Shown here in pieces: positions 53,985 through 64,000 of a DNA stretch of 64,000 nucleotides. The stretch comes from Lithodes maja (lineage: Eukaryota; Arthropoda; Malacostraca; Decapoda; Lithodidae). The stretch spans positions 1 through 64,000 of the forward strand of contig JBAKBP010010452.1 of assembly GCA_037953745.1 (NCBI GenBank), in the 5' to 3' direction. The position numbers and the translations under genes were made by a program. Below the pieces are notes generated by a model, which was given only the letters and a program-made list of their open reading frames with translations, ran no database searches and was not told where the DNA came from. The number at the start of each line of letters is the position of its first letter. Position 1 is the stretch's first letter.

Positions 53985-56900
53985 ATAAGAAAATGGGAGT
54001 CTGCAGAAAGTCGATTGGCCTAAGCAAGGCAGATCCCTGTCCGACACAACCCCAATTACAAAGCCCATTTATAGGCTCAACACTAATACCCTGAGGATCA
54101 TCTTACCAAAACGGTTAGAGATTAACGCAGGATTACGGGGGTCTGCAGAGCGCTGATTGGCCCAACCCGGCTGATCCCCCTTCATACCCAAACCTTCTCG
54201 TCCATATGCTTATCCAATTTTATCTTAAAGCTCCTTACCGTTTTTAATCCCACTATAGCACTTGGTAGTCCATTTCACCTATCTACAACTCTGTTACCAA
54301 ACCAATATTTGCCTATATCTTTTCTGACACAAAATGTATCTAATTTGAAACCATTGGTACGAGTTCTTTCGCCATCACTGAGCTTTAGTACATTTGTCAT
54401 GTACCCTTTCTTAATCCCACTAACCCACTTGCACACCTCTATCAAATCCCCTCTAACTCTGCGTCTCTCTAACGAATGTAAGCCTAATTCTTCAACCTTT
54501 CTTTATACGGAAGATTTCTAATATTATGGATCATTTTTGTCATTCTACGTTGTACTCGCTCCAATGAATTTATGTCCATTCTGTAATAAGGACACCAAAA
54601 TTGAACAGCATAATCCATATGGGGTCTCACTAATGACAAGTACAGTTTTAAGATAACATCAGCAGTTCTGTTACTCACACTCCTAGAGATGAACCCGAGA
54701 ATCCTGTTTGCCTTGTTTCGAACGCTTATACAATGTTTTCTAGGCTTCAAATCATTGCTAACAAACACACCTAGATCTTTCTCACAATTCGAGTTTTCTA
54801 ATTCCATATTAGCTAGTTTATATTTAACATTTGTATGCATCTTCCCTATCTTTAATACCTTGCATTTGTCAATGTTAAACTTCATCTGCCAATTTACTAA
54901 CCATTCGTGTAAGGTATCTAGATCCTTTTGGAGGCAGTCTATATCTCTATCTGAATCAATAATTGTTCTCCCCATTTTGGTATCGTCTTCAAATTTACTT
55001 ATCCTACTAGTTATACCTAAATCAAGGTCATTTATGTATATAACAAACAACAGAGAACCTAATACAGATCCCTGGGGGACACCACTTTTGACTGCTCCCC
55101 ATTCTGACTTCGTACCATTTATGCTGACTCTCTGTTTCCTACCAATTAGCCATGACCTAATCCATCCCAACAACGCCCCACCTATTCCATGCGCCTCAAC
55201 CTTTCTCATCAATCTCTCATGCGGGACTCTGTCGAAAGCTTTACTGAAATCTAAATATATTATATCATATGACTTGTCATTATCTACTGCTTCATATACC
55301 TCTGAGAAAAAACTAAGCAAATTAGTAAGGCAAGAACGTCCCTGAGTGAATCCATGCTGAGAAGAATTTATTAAATTAAATGTATCTAAGTGGTTTCTAA
55401 TTTTACTAGCAATAATTGACTCTAGTAGCTTTCCTATGATTGATGTAAGACTATGGGACGGTAATTGGATGCTATTGATTTGTCACCTTTTTTGAAGATC
55501 GGAACTACGTTTGCAAGCTTCCAAGCTTCTGGAACTATACCTGTCTCTAATGACTTGTTAAATAGAAATGTTAATGGGTAACTTAACTCATCCCTACATT
55601 CTTTTAATACTCTAGCATATACCTCATCAGGACCAGGCGATTTATGAGGTTTCAGTCTGTCAATTTCCTTAAGCACATAATTTCTACTTATAGTAACCGT
55701 ACTTAACCTATTTTCTATACTATCGCTATATACCTTACGGACTTCTGGAAACTGTGCCAAATTTTCATTAGTGAAAACGGAAAGAAATTGACTATTTAAT
55801 GTACTGCACATTTCTAAATAATTTTCTGTCATTTCTCCTATCGAAGTTTTTAATTACATCTCTAACCTTGGATTTATATAGTTGGTAAAAAGCTTTAGGA
55901 TTATTTTTTTGAGTCATTGGCAACCTTAATTTCATAATTTCTTTTTTCTTTACTAATATCCTTTTTTACCTGTCTTGATAGATTCTGATAGTAAGCAAGT
56001 AGGTGAATTTCGCCTTTCCTAATTTTTCTATATATTCCTCTCTTTTGTCCTAGAAGATCTAATAGTCTATTATTCATTCATTTGGGTTGGTTCTGTGTTG
56101 ATCTAAAATTTCTTTTGGGGATGTATTTATTTTGTGCATTGAATACTGACTCGATAAAATTATCGTATGTATCTATCAAGGTTGACGTCTCTTCCTGACT
56201 GAAGATGACAGGTGTCTGAGAAGGGGTACACTCATTTGGACACCTGGATCGACTTAATTTTTTTACCATAGGGACCGCTAATAGGGCTCTTTTTAACCCA
56301 CCATAATTGGCTTTTCTGAAGTCAGGTATTAATGTTGTATTCTCTCTGCTATTTCCTTTCCATTGTACATTAATATACACAGAATTGTGGTCACTATTTC
56401 CTAGGTGGTCCTCTATCTCTACATTTTTTACCATATGTGCATTGTTACTGAAAACTAAATCGAGAATATTATTACCTCTAGTCGGCGTATCTATGAATTG
56501 AAATAAAACACTATCTTGTACTACCTCTATAAACTCCTCAGAATCAGAGTCTCCTATTTGATGCTGCCAATCTTTATTCGGAAAATTAAAATCCCCCATA
56601 ATGCACACATTGCTAAACCTTGATGCCATTTTAATTTCCTCCCATAATGACGTTCCGTCATTTCTACTCATATTTGGCGGTCTATACATAACTCCAATAA
56701 CTATGGTCTCACTACCTTCGTAAACCTCTACCCAAACACTTTCATTATCGTCATTTTTAGTCTAATACCTGATTTAATACAGCTTTTTAAGGTACTCCTG
56801 ACAAACACTGCTATACCGCCACCCCTCTTACTTGTTCGGTCATATTTAAACAAACTATATCCTGGTATATCAAATTCTGCTAAAAAATGCCTGGTTTCTG

Positions 56901-57827
56901 TATTAATCCACGTTTCAGTTAGCGCTATTATGTCTATATTTTCTTTGCTAACAAGGGCTCTAAGTTCGTTCATTTTGTTACATAGACTCCTACAGTTTGT
57001 GTATTATACTCTCAATTTACTTCTTTTCTTTATACCTAATTTACCTTTATTTCTAACGACATTTCCATCTTCCGTTGCACCATCACTACTATCATTTGCA
57101 ATATAGTCATCATTTTTAGCATGAGACTGAATATCCTTATCGCTTTCGCCTGACGCTACAATTGTTCCATTTAACCTCTCATTTACACTCTAAATATTTC
57201 TGTTCAAAACCCCACAACCACCCTATCTAAAGAACTAGCTAATGTGGAAACCCCTAACCGTGAAAGATGAACCCCATCCCTTGCGTACATCCCATCTCTC
57301 CCATAGAAACTATCCTAGTTATCAATGAATGGTATTGCTTTTTCTTTGCAATATTTCTCCAACCGGCAATTGACACCAATCGCCCTGGATGTCCATTCCT
57401 TGGGGAACTCCTCTTCTGGGTAGGATACAATGTACTACAGGGATCCCTCCCTTCATCCTAACCTTATCTAACACATCCCGATACTGCTGCAGCAGTTCCT
57501 CACTTCTACCCTTACCAACATCGTTACTCCCGGCACTGAGACAGATAATGGGGTTATCTCCACTATCTTCCAAGATGTGGTCCATCTTCTCTAAAACCCT
57601 CCCAACTCCATGGCCAGGCAGACACACAACCTTCCTAAGTTTAGTGCGGGTAGCCCTAACTAAATGTCTTAACCATGGAGTCGCCCACAATCGACACAGA
57701 CTTACCTTCTCGGGACACAGACTTACCTTTCCCTCGGGAGGATCCAGCAGCTGCAGTTGGAGAACCCCCGGTGGTGGCAGAAGCTCCCTTGGTGGTGGTG
57801 GTGGTGGTGGGGGTGGTTATCTCATTG
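53985..57827 (-). mobile_element. LINE E: CR1-like retrotransposon with esterase-type ORF1
   Basis: Inserted in the minisatellite: a unit broken at CCCATTAT (left) resumes after TTAT (right) with CTCATTGC. On minus, from the right: ORF1 (57827-57190), then endonuclease in two pieces (LTETWINTETRHF near 56930; MYRPPNMSRN, IMGDFNFPNKDW, TRGNNILDLVFSN near 56690-56440), RT N-terminal part (KSPGPDEVYARVLKECRDEL, 55700-55600), and RT core (YLDFSKAFDRVPHERL, SGVPQGSVLGSLLF, FEDDTKMG with Ala changed to Glu) to about 54484. The tail continues in other frames to about 54200. Frameshifts between all pieces make it inactive. The 3' end is TTCTTATGTTCTTATA-like. Confidence 0.87.
57190..57827 (-). pseudogene. 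LINE E ORF1, SGNH esterase-like domain
   Basis: Minus-strand frames show the landmarks of the SGNH hydrolase (esterase) domain found in ORF1 of many CR1 elements. These are VSIVGDSMVKTF (nucleophile Ser in GDS, near 57680), LRKVVCLPGHGVGRVLEKM, PIICLSAGSNDVGKG (the GxND block) and, near 57265, RDGVHLSRLG (the D-x-x-H end). A frameshift lies just after GDS at about 57670, and a stop separates the last block. A Thr-rich linker (TTPTTTTTTKG) precedes it. The N-terminus is missing: the minisatellite begins at 57828 and happens to stay open in the same frame. Confidence 0.72.
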
Positions 57828-57986
57828 CTCCCCTTTCTCTCCTTGCTTCCTATTATTTCCTTGCTTCCCATTCTCTGATTGCTTCCCATCCTCTCATTGC
57901 TTCCCATTCTCTCCTTCCTCCCCATTCTCTCCTTCCTCCCCATTCTCTCTTCGCTTTCCATTCTCTACTTCATTCCCATTCTCTCA
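57828..57986 (+). repeat. 18-bp minisatellite, segment 2a
   Basis: Nearly nine units of the same minisatellite between the 5' end of LINE E and the A-tailed insert. Confidence 0.9.
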
Positions 57987-58305
57987 ATTTTTTTTTTTTT
58001 TGTTTTTTTTATATATATTCCAACTTACTTCCTCTCGGGCATAGGCTGAGAGCCTTAACATTCACTGCTTTACAATAAACAGTGAAGCCTGTGAGGTCTT
58101 GTTCCAGTCTAGGGAGTGAAACATGTGAAGCACGTAGAGTACAACGAGCACCTGCCATCTTGCCTTCTCATGAGGCACGGTGCTCATTCCTGGCCCGAAA
58201 CGACCCCATCTCTGAAGCCACCTCGTTCCTGTGCTTCACTGTCTCACCCCCTACACTCGGACTCTCACACTTACACACACACAACGCCACCTGTTGAGCA
58301 GATAA
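57987..58305 (-). mobile_element. 319-bp A-tailed retro-insert
   Basis: Lies within the minisatellite, flanked by CTCA on both sides (57983-57986 and 58306-58309), with a long T run at its left end, i.e. a poly-A tail on minus. On minus it has GT-rich 5'-UTR-like sequence, then an ATG in good context (AAGATGG, about 58156) and 43 open codons (MAGARCTLRASHVSLPRLEQ onward, ending CPRG), then AGGAAGTAAGT, a consensus splice donor, and an AT-rich stretch running into the tail. It looks like a retrocopy of an unspliced, early-terminated transcript of a gene I cannot identify. A SINE is the alternative. Confidence 0.5.
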
Positions 58306-58309
58306 CTCA

Positions 58310-59853
58310 CCTTGCTTCTCATTCTCTCATTGCTTCCCATTTTCCCATTACTTCCCATTCTATCCCTGCTTCCCATTCTCTCCTTGCTTCCGATTCTCTC
58401 ATTGCTTCCCATTCTCTCCTTGCTTCCCATTCTCTCCTTGCTTCCCATTCTCTCATTGCTTCCCATTCTCTCATTGCTTCCCATTCTCTCCTTCCTCCCC
58501 ATTCTATCCTTGCTTCCCATTCTCTCATTGCTTCCCATTCTCCCATTGCTTCCCATTCTATGCTTGCTCCCATTCTCTTCTTCCCATTCTCTCCTTGCTT
58601 CCCATTCTCTCATTGCTTCCCATTCTCTCCTTCCTTCCCATTCTCTCCTTGCTTCCCATTCTCTCATTGCTTCCTATTCTCTCATTGCTTCCCATTATCT
58701 CATTGCTTCCCATTCTCTCATTGCTCACCATTCTCTCATTGCTTCCCATTCTCTCATTGCTTTCCATTCTCTCCTTCGTCCCCATTCTCTCATTGCTTCC
58801 CATTCTCTCATTGCTTCCCATTCTCTCATTGCTTCCCAATCTCTCCTTACTTCCCATTCTCTCATTGCTTCCCATTATCTCATTGCTTCCCATTCTGTCC
58901 TTCCTCCCCATTCTCTCCTTGCTTCCAATTAGTTCATTGCTTCCCATTATCTCATTGCTTCCCATTCTCTCATTGCTTCCCATTCTCTCATTGCTTCCCA
59001 ATATCTCATTGCTACCCATTATCTCATTGCTTCCCATTCTCTCATTGCTTCCCATTCTCTCATTGCTTTTCATTCTCTCATTGCTTCCCATTCTCATCTT
59101 CCTTTCCATTCTCTCTTTCCTCCCCATTCTCTCTTTGATTCCCATTCTCTCCTTCCTCCCCATTCTCTCCTTGCTCCTCATTCTCTCCCTCCTACCCATT
59201 CTCTCATTGCTTCCCATTCTCTCATTGCTTCCCATTCTCTACTTGTTTCCCATTCTCTCCTTGCTTCCCATTCTCACCTTGCTTCCCATTCTCTACTTGT
59301 TTCCCATTCTCTCCTTGATTCCCATTCTCTCATTGCTTCCCATTATCTCATTGCTTCCCATTATCTCATTGCTCCCCATTCTCTCATTGCTTCCCACTAT
59401 CTCATTGCTCCCCATTCTCTCCTTGCTTCCCATTCTATCATTGCTTCCCATTCTCTTATTGCTTCCCATTCTCTCATCTCTTCCCATTCTCTCATTGCTT
59501 ACCATTCTCTCATTGCTTCCCATTCTCTCATTGCTTCCCATTCTCTCATTGCTTCCCATTCTCTTATTGCTTCCCATTCTCTCATCTCTTCCCATTCTCT
59601 CATTGCTCCCCATTCTCTCATTGCTCTCCATTATCTCATTGCTTCCCATTCTCTCATTGCTTCCCATTACCTCATTGCTTTCCATTCTCTCATTGCTTCC
59701 CATTCTCTCCTTCCTTTCCAGTCTCTCCTTCCTCCCCATTCTCTCTTTGCTTCCCATTCTCTCCTTCTTCCCCATTCTCCCCTTTATCTCCTTCCTCCCC
59801 ATTCCCTCCTTGTGTTCCATTCTCTGATTGCTTCCCATCCTCTCCTTCCTCCC
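58310..59853 (+). repeat. 18-bp minisatellite, segment 2b (about 86 units)
   Basis: Same unit and variants as array 1, including CATTCTATCCCTGC and GATTCTCTC variants. Ends CCTTCCTCCC at the LINE F boundary. ORFs of up to 410 codons are by-products of the period. Confidence 0.95.
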
Positions 59854-62713
59854 AAAAAGAGAAAAGTCGGATCAATAGAAATGGAGGAGGAGTTCTGTTT
59901 TTTATAAAGGAAAGTCTTAATCCCGTCTTGATGTCAAAACCTCAAATTGCGAATATAGACATATCTTACGTACTATTAAATAATAAACGAGGAACTAAAA
60001 TAACACTAGCTTTATTATACAGACCCCCAGCTCAATCAGTGCAAACTGACAGTGAAATATATGAACAAATTGGAGAAATAACTAAAATACAAGATACCGT
60101 AATTCTTGGCGATTTCAACTTACCCGTTACTAAATGGGGCGATATTCTTACTTCACACTCTGGACACGGCCTCTATGCTAACTTGCAAGAGAGTTCACTT
60201 TTTTAATTTGTACAATCTCCGACGACCCGTGGTAATAATGTGCTTGACCTTGTACTCGCAACAAAAGAAGAATTAATAGAGAATTTGAATGTTGGTGATG
60301 AATTCAGTAACAGCGACCATCGTACGATAACTTTCACTTTAAAGTTTACTAGTAACAAATCAAATAGCAGCATTGAGAATGTCCCTAATTTCAAGAAAGC
60401 AAATTTTCATAAACTTAAATCAAAGCTTAAAGAAACTGACTGGAGCTTTCTGACTAACAATAACGACATAAATACATCTTGGGAGTGTTTCACAACCACT
60501 TACCTTAAGGCAGTGCAAGACTGCATACCATCGAAAATACGGCGTCCAGGCCATAATGATAAGCCCAAATGGTGGAATAAAGAAATTTCAGACTGTCTGG
60601 TTGATAAAAAATTTGCTAATGATAGATTAAAATCCTCACAAAATGACGAAGAACGGGTGAAATTTGTAGAGCTACGACGCAAAGCCAAAAAGTTAATTAA
60701 GCAAAGTAAAAAGACCCTGGAGTTACATGTTGCGAATCAAAGTAAAACAAACCCGAAAGAATTCTATAGTTATATCAGAAAGAAAAAAGTACTTACTTCA
60801 ATTGTTGGACCGTTAGTCGATGAAAATGGAGAATACACCAAAGACGAAGTACAAATGAGTAATGCCCTCAATACCTTCTTTGCATCAGTTTTTACAACCG
60901 AAGACCTCAGTGATATCCCTACACCATCGCCGATTCAGATTGATAATTCAGATGTTCTAAGCAATATCACCGTTACAGAGAGAGAAGTATTGAATTGTTT
61001 AGATAAACTCAAGGTAAATAAAACGCCTGGACCTGATACAATCTCGCCTAGAGTTCTAAAGGAAGCTAAGGATGAGCTCTCCAAACCACTGACATTGCTA
61101 TTCAATGCATCCTTGCAGTCTGGGACTATGCCTGATCAGTGGAAGCTAGCCAACGTAACACCGATATTCAAAAAAGTCAGCAAATCCCTACCCAGTAACT
61201 ATCGTCCAATTAGCTTAACCTCAATTGTATGTAAAATGCTAGAAATGGTCATAAGAGACAGACTCGTAAATCACTTAGAGGCAAATAACTTACTTAAAGA
61301 TACTCAACACGGCTTTCGTAAAAAGCGTTTCTGTTTAACAAACCTCTTAGACTTCTTCCACGATATCCCCAACCTCTACGATGAGAGTAAAGCTGTAGAT
61401 ATTATATACCTTGATTTTCAAAAGGCCTTTGACAAAGTTCCCCACAAACGTTCACTGCTAAAACTAAAAGCGCATGGAATACAAGACGGTGTGTTGAAAT
61501 GGATAGAAAATTGGCTCAGCAACAGAAAGCAAAGAGTAGTCATAAACGGTAAGGCATCTAAATGGACCAATGTAAGTAGCGGGGTACGCCAGGGATCGGT
61601 ACTAGGACCAATTCTCTTTCTAATTTACATCAACGACATAGATGAGGGTCTCACCTGTACAATCTCAAAATTTGCTGACGATACAAAAATTGCAAATAGC
61701 GTACTCTCAAAAGAGCAAGTTGACGATATGCAATACAATCTAGATAAATTGTCATGTTGGGCCCAAATTTGGCAAATGAGTTTCAATGCGGATAAATGTA
61801 AAGTACTACATATCGGATACCTAAATGAGAAAGCAAACTATTCGATGAATGGCACTCAGCTTAAGAATGTAAACAGAGAAACCGATCTGGGAGTAACAAT
61901 ATCGAGTAACCTAAAACAGAGTCAACAATGTTCAGAAGTTGTTAAGAAGGCAAACAAAATAATTGGTTTTATAGGCAGGTCATTTGAGCATAAATCCAAA
62001 GAAGTTGTCCTAACCCTTTACAATTCCTTAGTCCGCCCTCTTCTGGAATACTGCATTCAATCCTGGTGCCCTTATTACCAAAAAGATATAAACAAGCTAG
62101 AACGAGTTCAACGTAGAGTTACCAAAATGATACCTAGCCTAAAGAACAAACCATACGAAGAGCGTCTTAGAGAATTAAATCTATTTCCTTTAACCCAGCG
62201 CAGATTAAGAGGTGACTTAATTCAAGTGTTCAAAATCATCAAAGGCATCGATAATATGAACTGTAGTAAGTACTTCACTATCGACCAATCTAATTAGCCT
62301 ACACGCGGGGAAACGGTTGCAAAATTATTGGTAAATCTTTTAACTCACACGAATCTAAGAATTTCTTCTTCAATCGAGTTGTCAACTTGTGGAATGGGCT
62401 TCCCTGAGACGTTATAGACTGCAGTACCGTTGATTCATTTAAACACCGTTAGACAAATATCTCGCATCAAACCCGCGACTGACTGCGTTTGTAAATGAAT
62501 AACTTTATTTTATCCCCCCCTCAGTTACTAACCCATCTGTCCCCTACTAACTTCCTAATCCTGCCACGGACATTAGTTCCAGGGCAGTAGTTACCTTTCC
62601 AATGTTCCCTTACCCACTCTAACCCACTGTTTGGACACTTGATCCTCAGTGTTTTGGAGGACAAGCAGCATAGCAGGGTCACTAGACCTGTTGTTGCTTG
62701 ATTTCCTTTGTAC
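59854..62713 (+). mobile_element. LINE F: CR1-like retrotransposon, nearly intact ORF2, 5'-truncated
   Basis: Inserted in the minisatellite with a 7-bp target duplication TCCTCCC (59847-59853 and 62714-62720). A single frame from about 59870 to 62465 encodes the endonuclease from GGGVLFFIKE onward (LALLYRPP, ILGDFNLPVTKW, NNVLDLVLATKEE, NSDHRTITF), then RT (KTPGPDTISPRVLKEAKDEL, NYRPISLTSIVC, QHGFRKKRFCLTNLLDF, YLDFQKAFDKVPHKR, SSGVRQGSVLGPILFLIYIN, FADDTKIANS) and the tail (YEERLRELNLFPLTQRR, FFFNRVVNLWNGLP). Only stop codons interrupt it: TAA at 60204, TAG at 62295 and TGA near 62406. The longest open piece is 685 codons (60240-62297). The endonuclease N-terminus and ORF1 are missing, so it cannot move on its own. 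Confidence 0.9.
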
Positions 62714-62720
62714 TCCTCCC

Positions 62721-64000
62721 CATTTTCTCATTGCTTCCCATTCTATGCTTGCTTCCCATTCTCTCCTTGCTTCCCATTATCGCCTTCCTTCCCATTCTCT
62801 CATTGCTTCCCATTCTCTAATTGCTTCCCATTCTCTCCTTCCTCCCCATTTTCTCATTGCTTCCCATTCTCACCTTCCTCCCCATTCTCTCATTGCTTCC
62901 CATTCTATCATTGCTTCCCATTTTCTCATTGCTACCCACTATCTCATTGCTTCCCATTCTCTCCTTGTATTATTCCATTCTCTCATTGTTCCCATTCTGT
63001 CATTGCTTCCCATTATCTCATTGCTTCCCATTCTCGCATTGCTTCCCATTCTTTCATTGCTTCCCATTCTCTCATTGCTCCCCATTCTCTCATTGCTTCC
63101 CATTCTTGCATTGCTTCCCATTTTCGCCTTCCTTCCCATTCTCTCCTTCCTCCCCATTCTCTCCTTGCTTCCCATTCTCTCATTGCTTCCCATTCTCTCA
63201 TTTCTTTCCATTCTCTCCTTGCTTCCCATTCTCTCATTGTTTCCCATTCTCTCCTTCCTTTCCATTCTCTCCTTCCTCCAAATTCTCTCTTTGCTTTCCA
63301 TTTTCTCCCTCCTCCCAATTATCTCCTTGCTCCTCATTCTCTCCTTCCTACCCATTATCTCCTTGCTTCCCATTCTCTAATTGCTTCCCATTCTCTACTT
63401 GCTTCCCATTCTCTCCTTGCTTCCCATTATCTCATTGCTTCCCATTATCTCATTGCTTCCCATTATTCTATTGCTCCCCATTCTCTCATTGCTTCCCATT
63501 CTCGCATCGCTTCCCATTCTCTCATTGCTTACCATTCTGTCATTGCTTCCCATTCTCTCCTTGCTTCCCATTCTCTCATTGCTTCCCATTCTCGCCTTCC
63601 TTTCCATTCTCTCCTTCCTCCACATTATATCTTTGCTTCCCATTCTGTCCTTCCTCCCCATTCTCTCCTTGCTTCCCATTCTCTCCTTGCTTCCCATTCT
63701 CTCGTTTTTTCCCATTATCTCCTTGCTTCCCATTCTCTCCTTGCTTCCCATTCTCTCATTGCTTCCCATTTTTCCTTCCTCCCCATTCTATCATTGCTTC
63801 CCATTATTTCATTGCTTCCCATTCTTTCATTGCTTCCCATTCTCTAATTGCTTTCAATTCTATCCTTGCTTCACATTCTCTCATTGCTTCACATTATCTC
63901 ATTACTTCCCATTCTTTCATTGCTTCCCATTCTCTCATTGCTCCCCATTCTCTCATTGCTTCCCATTCTTGCATTGCTTCCCATTTTCTCCTTCCTTCCC
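62721..64000 (+). repeat. 18-bp minisatellite, segment 3 (open at window end)
   Basis: About 70 units of the same minisatellite with more variants than array 1, running to the last base of the window. Confidence 0.95.

Noticed and set aside
57656..57961. Minisatellite hexapeptides as the N-terminal domain of the LINE E ORF1
   Set aside because: The frame is continuous, but almost any frame through the satellite is open, and a TTAT target duplication puts the LINE boundary at about 57827. More likely a chance in-frame junction.
43833..59827. Very long ORFs (up to 757 codons) on both strands in the minisatellite
   Set aside because: They follow from an 18-bp unit without stops in five frames; they overlap each other, have no domain and begin and end where unit variants make a stop.

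Overview
The window is eukaryotic and almost entirely repetitive. It holds nested non-LTR retrotransposons, one BEL/Pao and two Gypsy LTR retrotransposons, tyrosine-recombinase (YR) retrotransposon remnants, small DNA transposons, a SINE, and a very large 18-bp minisatellite. The only sequence that looks like a host gene is one exon of a fucolectin/discoidin-type (F5/8 C-like) protein on the minus strand (16669-17192). The mix of CR1/L2/Jockey-like LINEs, DIRS-like YR elements, BEL/Pao, GATA-tailed short repeats and a secreted lectin domain suggests an arthropod, most likely a decapod crustacean. That assignment is inference; no diagnostic host gene is present.

Layout. 1-1276: degenerate DIRS-like tyrosine recombinase. 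1277-5104: short repeats, a LINE 3' fragment, a tRNA-derived SINE and two copies of a foldback (hairpin) repeat. 5105-14620: four LINEs head to tail on the minus strand (A to D, oldest to youngest by nesting); the fourth is split by a Tc1/pogo-like element. 14642-16260: a second YR C-terminus, a third hairpin copy and an RTE-like RT relic. 16669-17192: lectin exon. 17346-25553: BEL/Pao element with 490-bp LTRs, dead (stops, frameshifts, two insertions). 25554-27040: AGGTCA-rich long-period repeat. 27041-28090: C-terminal part of another retroelement. About 28154-33362: Gypsy-1 (5' LTR, gag, protease, half of integrase). 33363-42986: complete Gypsy-2 with 1.86-kb LTRs and one intact 1721-residue Gag-Pol ORF. 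42987-64000: 18-bp minisatellite, interrupted by a CR1-like LINE with an esterase-type ORF1 (53985-57827), a 319-bp A-tailed insert and a second CR1-like LINE (59854-62713), and running off the window end.

Gypsy-2 is the only element that looks potentially functional. Its integrase lies upstream of the reverse transcriptase, the Gmr1-type arrangement, and its gag carries a capsid region of the kind related to SCAN domains. Its LTRs differ at roughly fifteen positions by eye over 1.86 kb, so it is young; the BEL LTRs differ at a similar number of positions over only 490 bp, so that element is older. The most unusual unexplained signal is a hairpin repeat family (3820, 4497, 15385) whose two arms change together between copies and whose loop is inverted in one copy; it may be the terminal structure of the YR retrotransposon found upstream of two of the copies.
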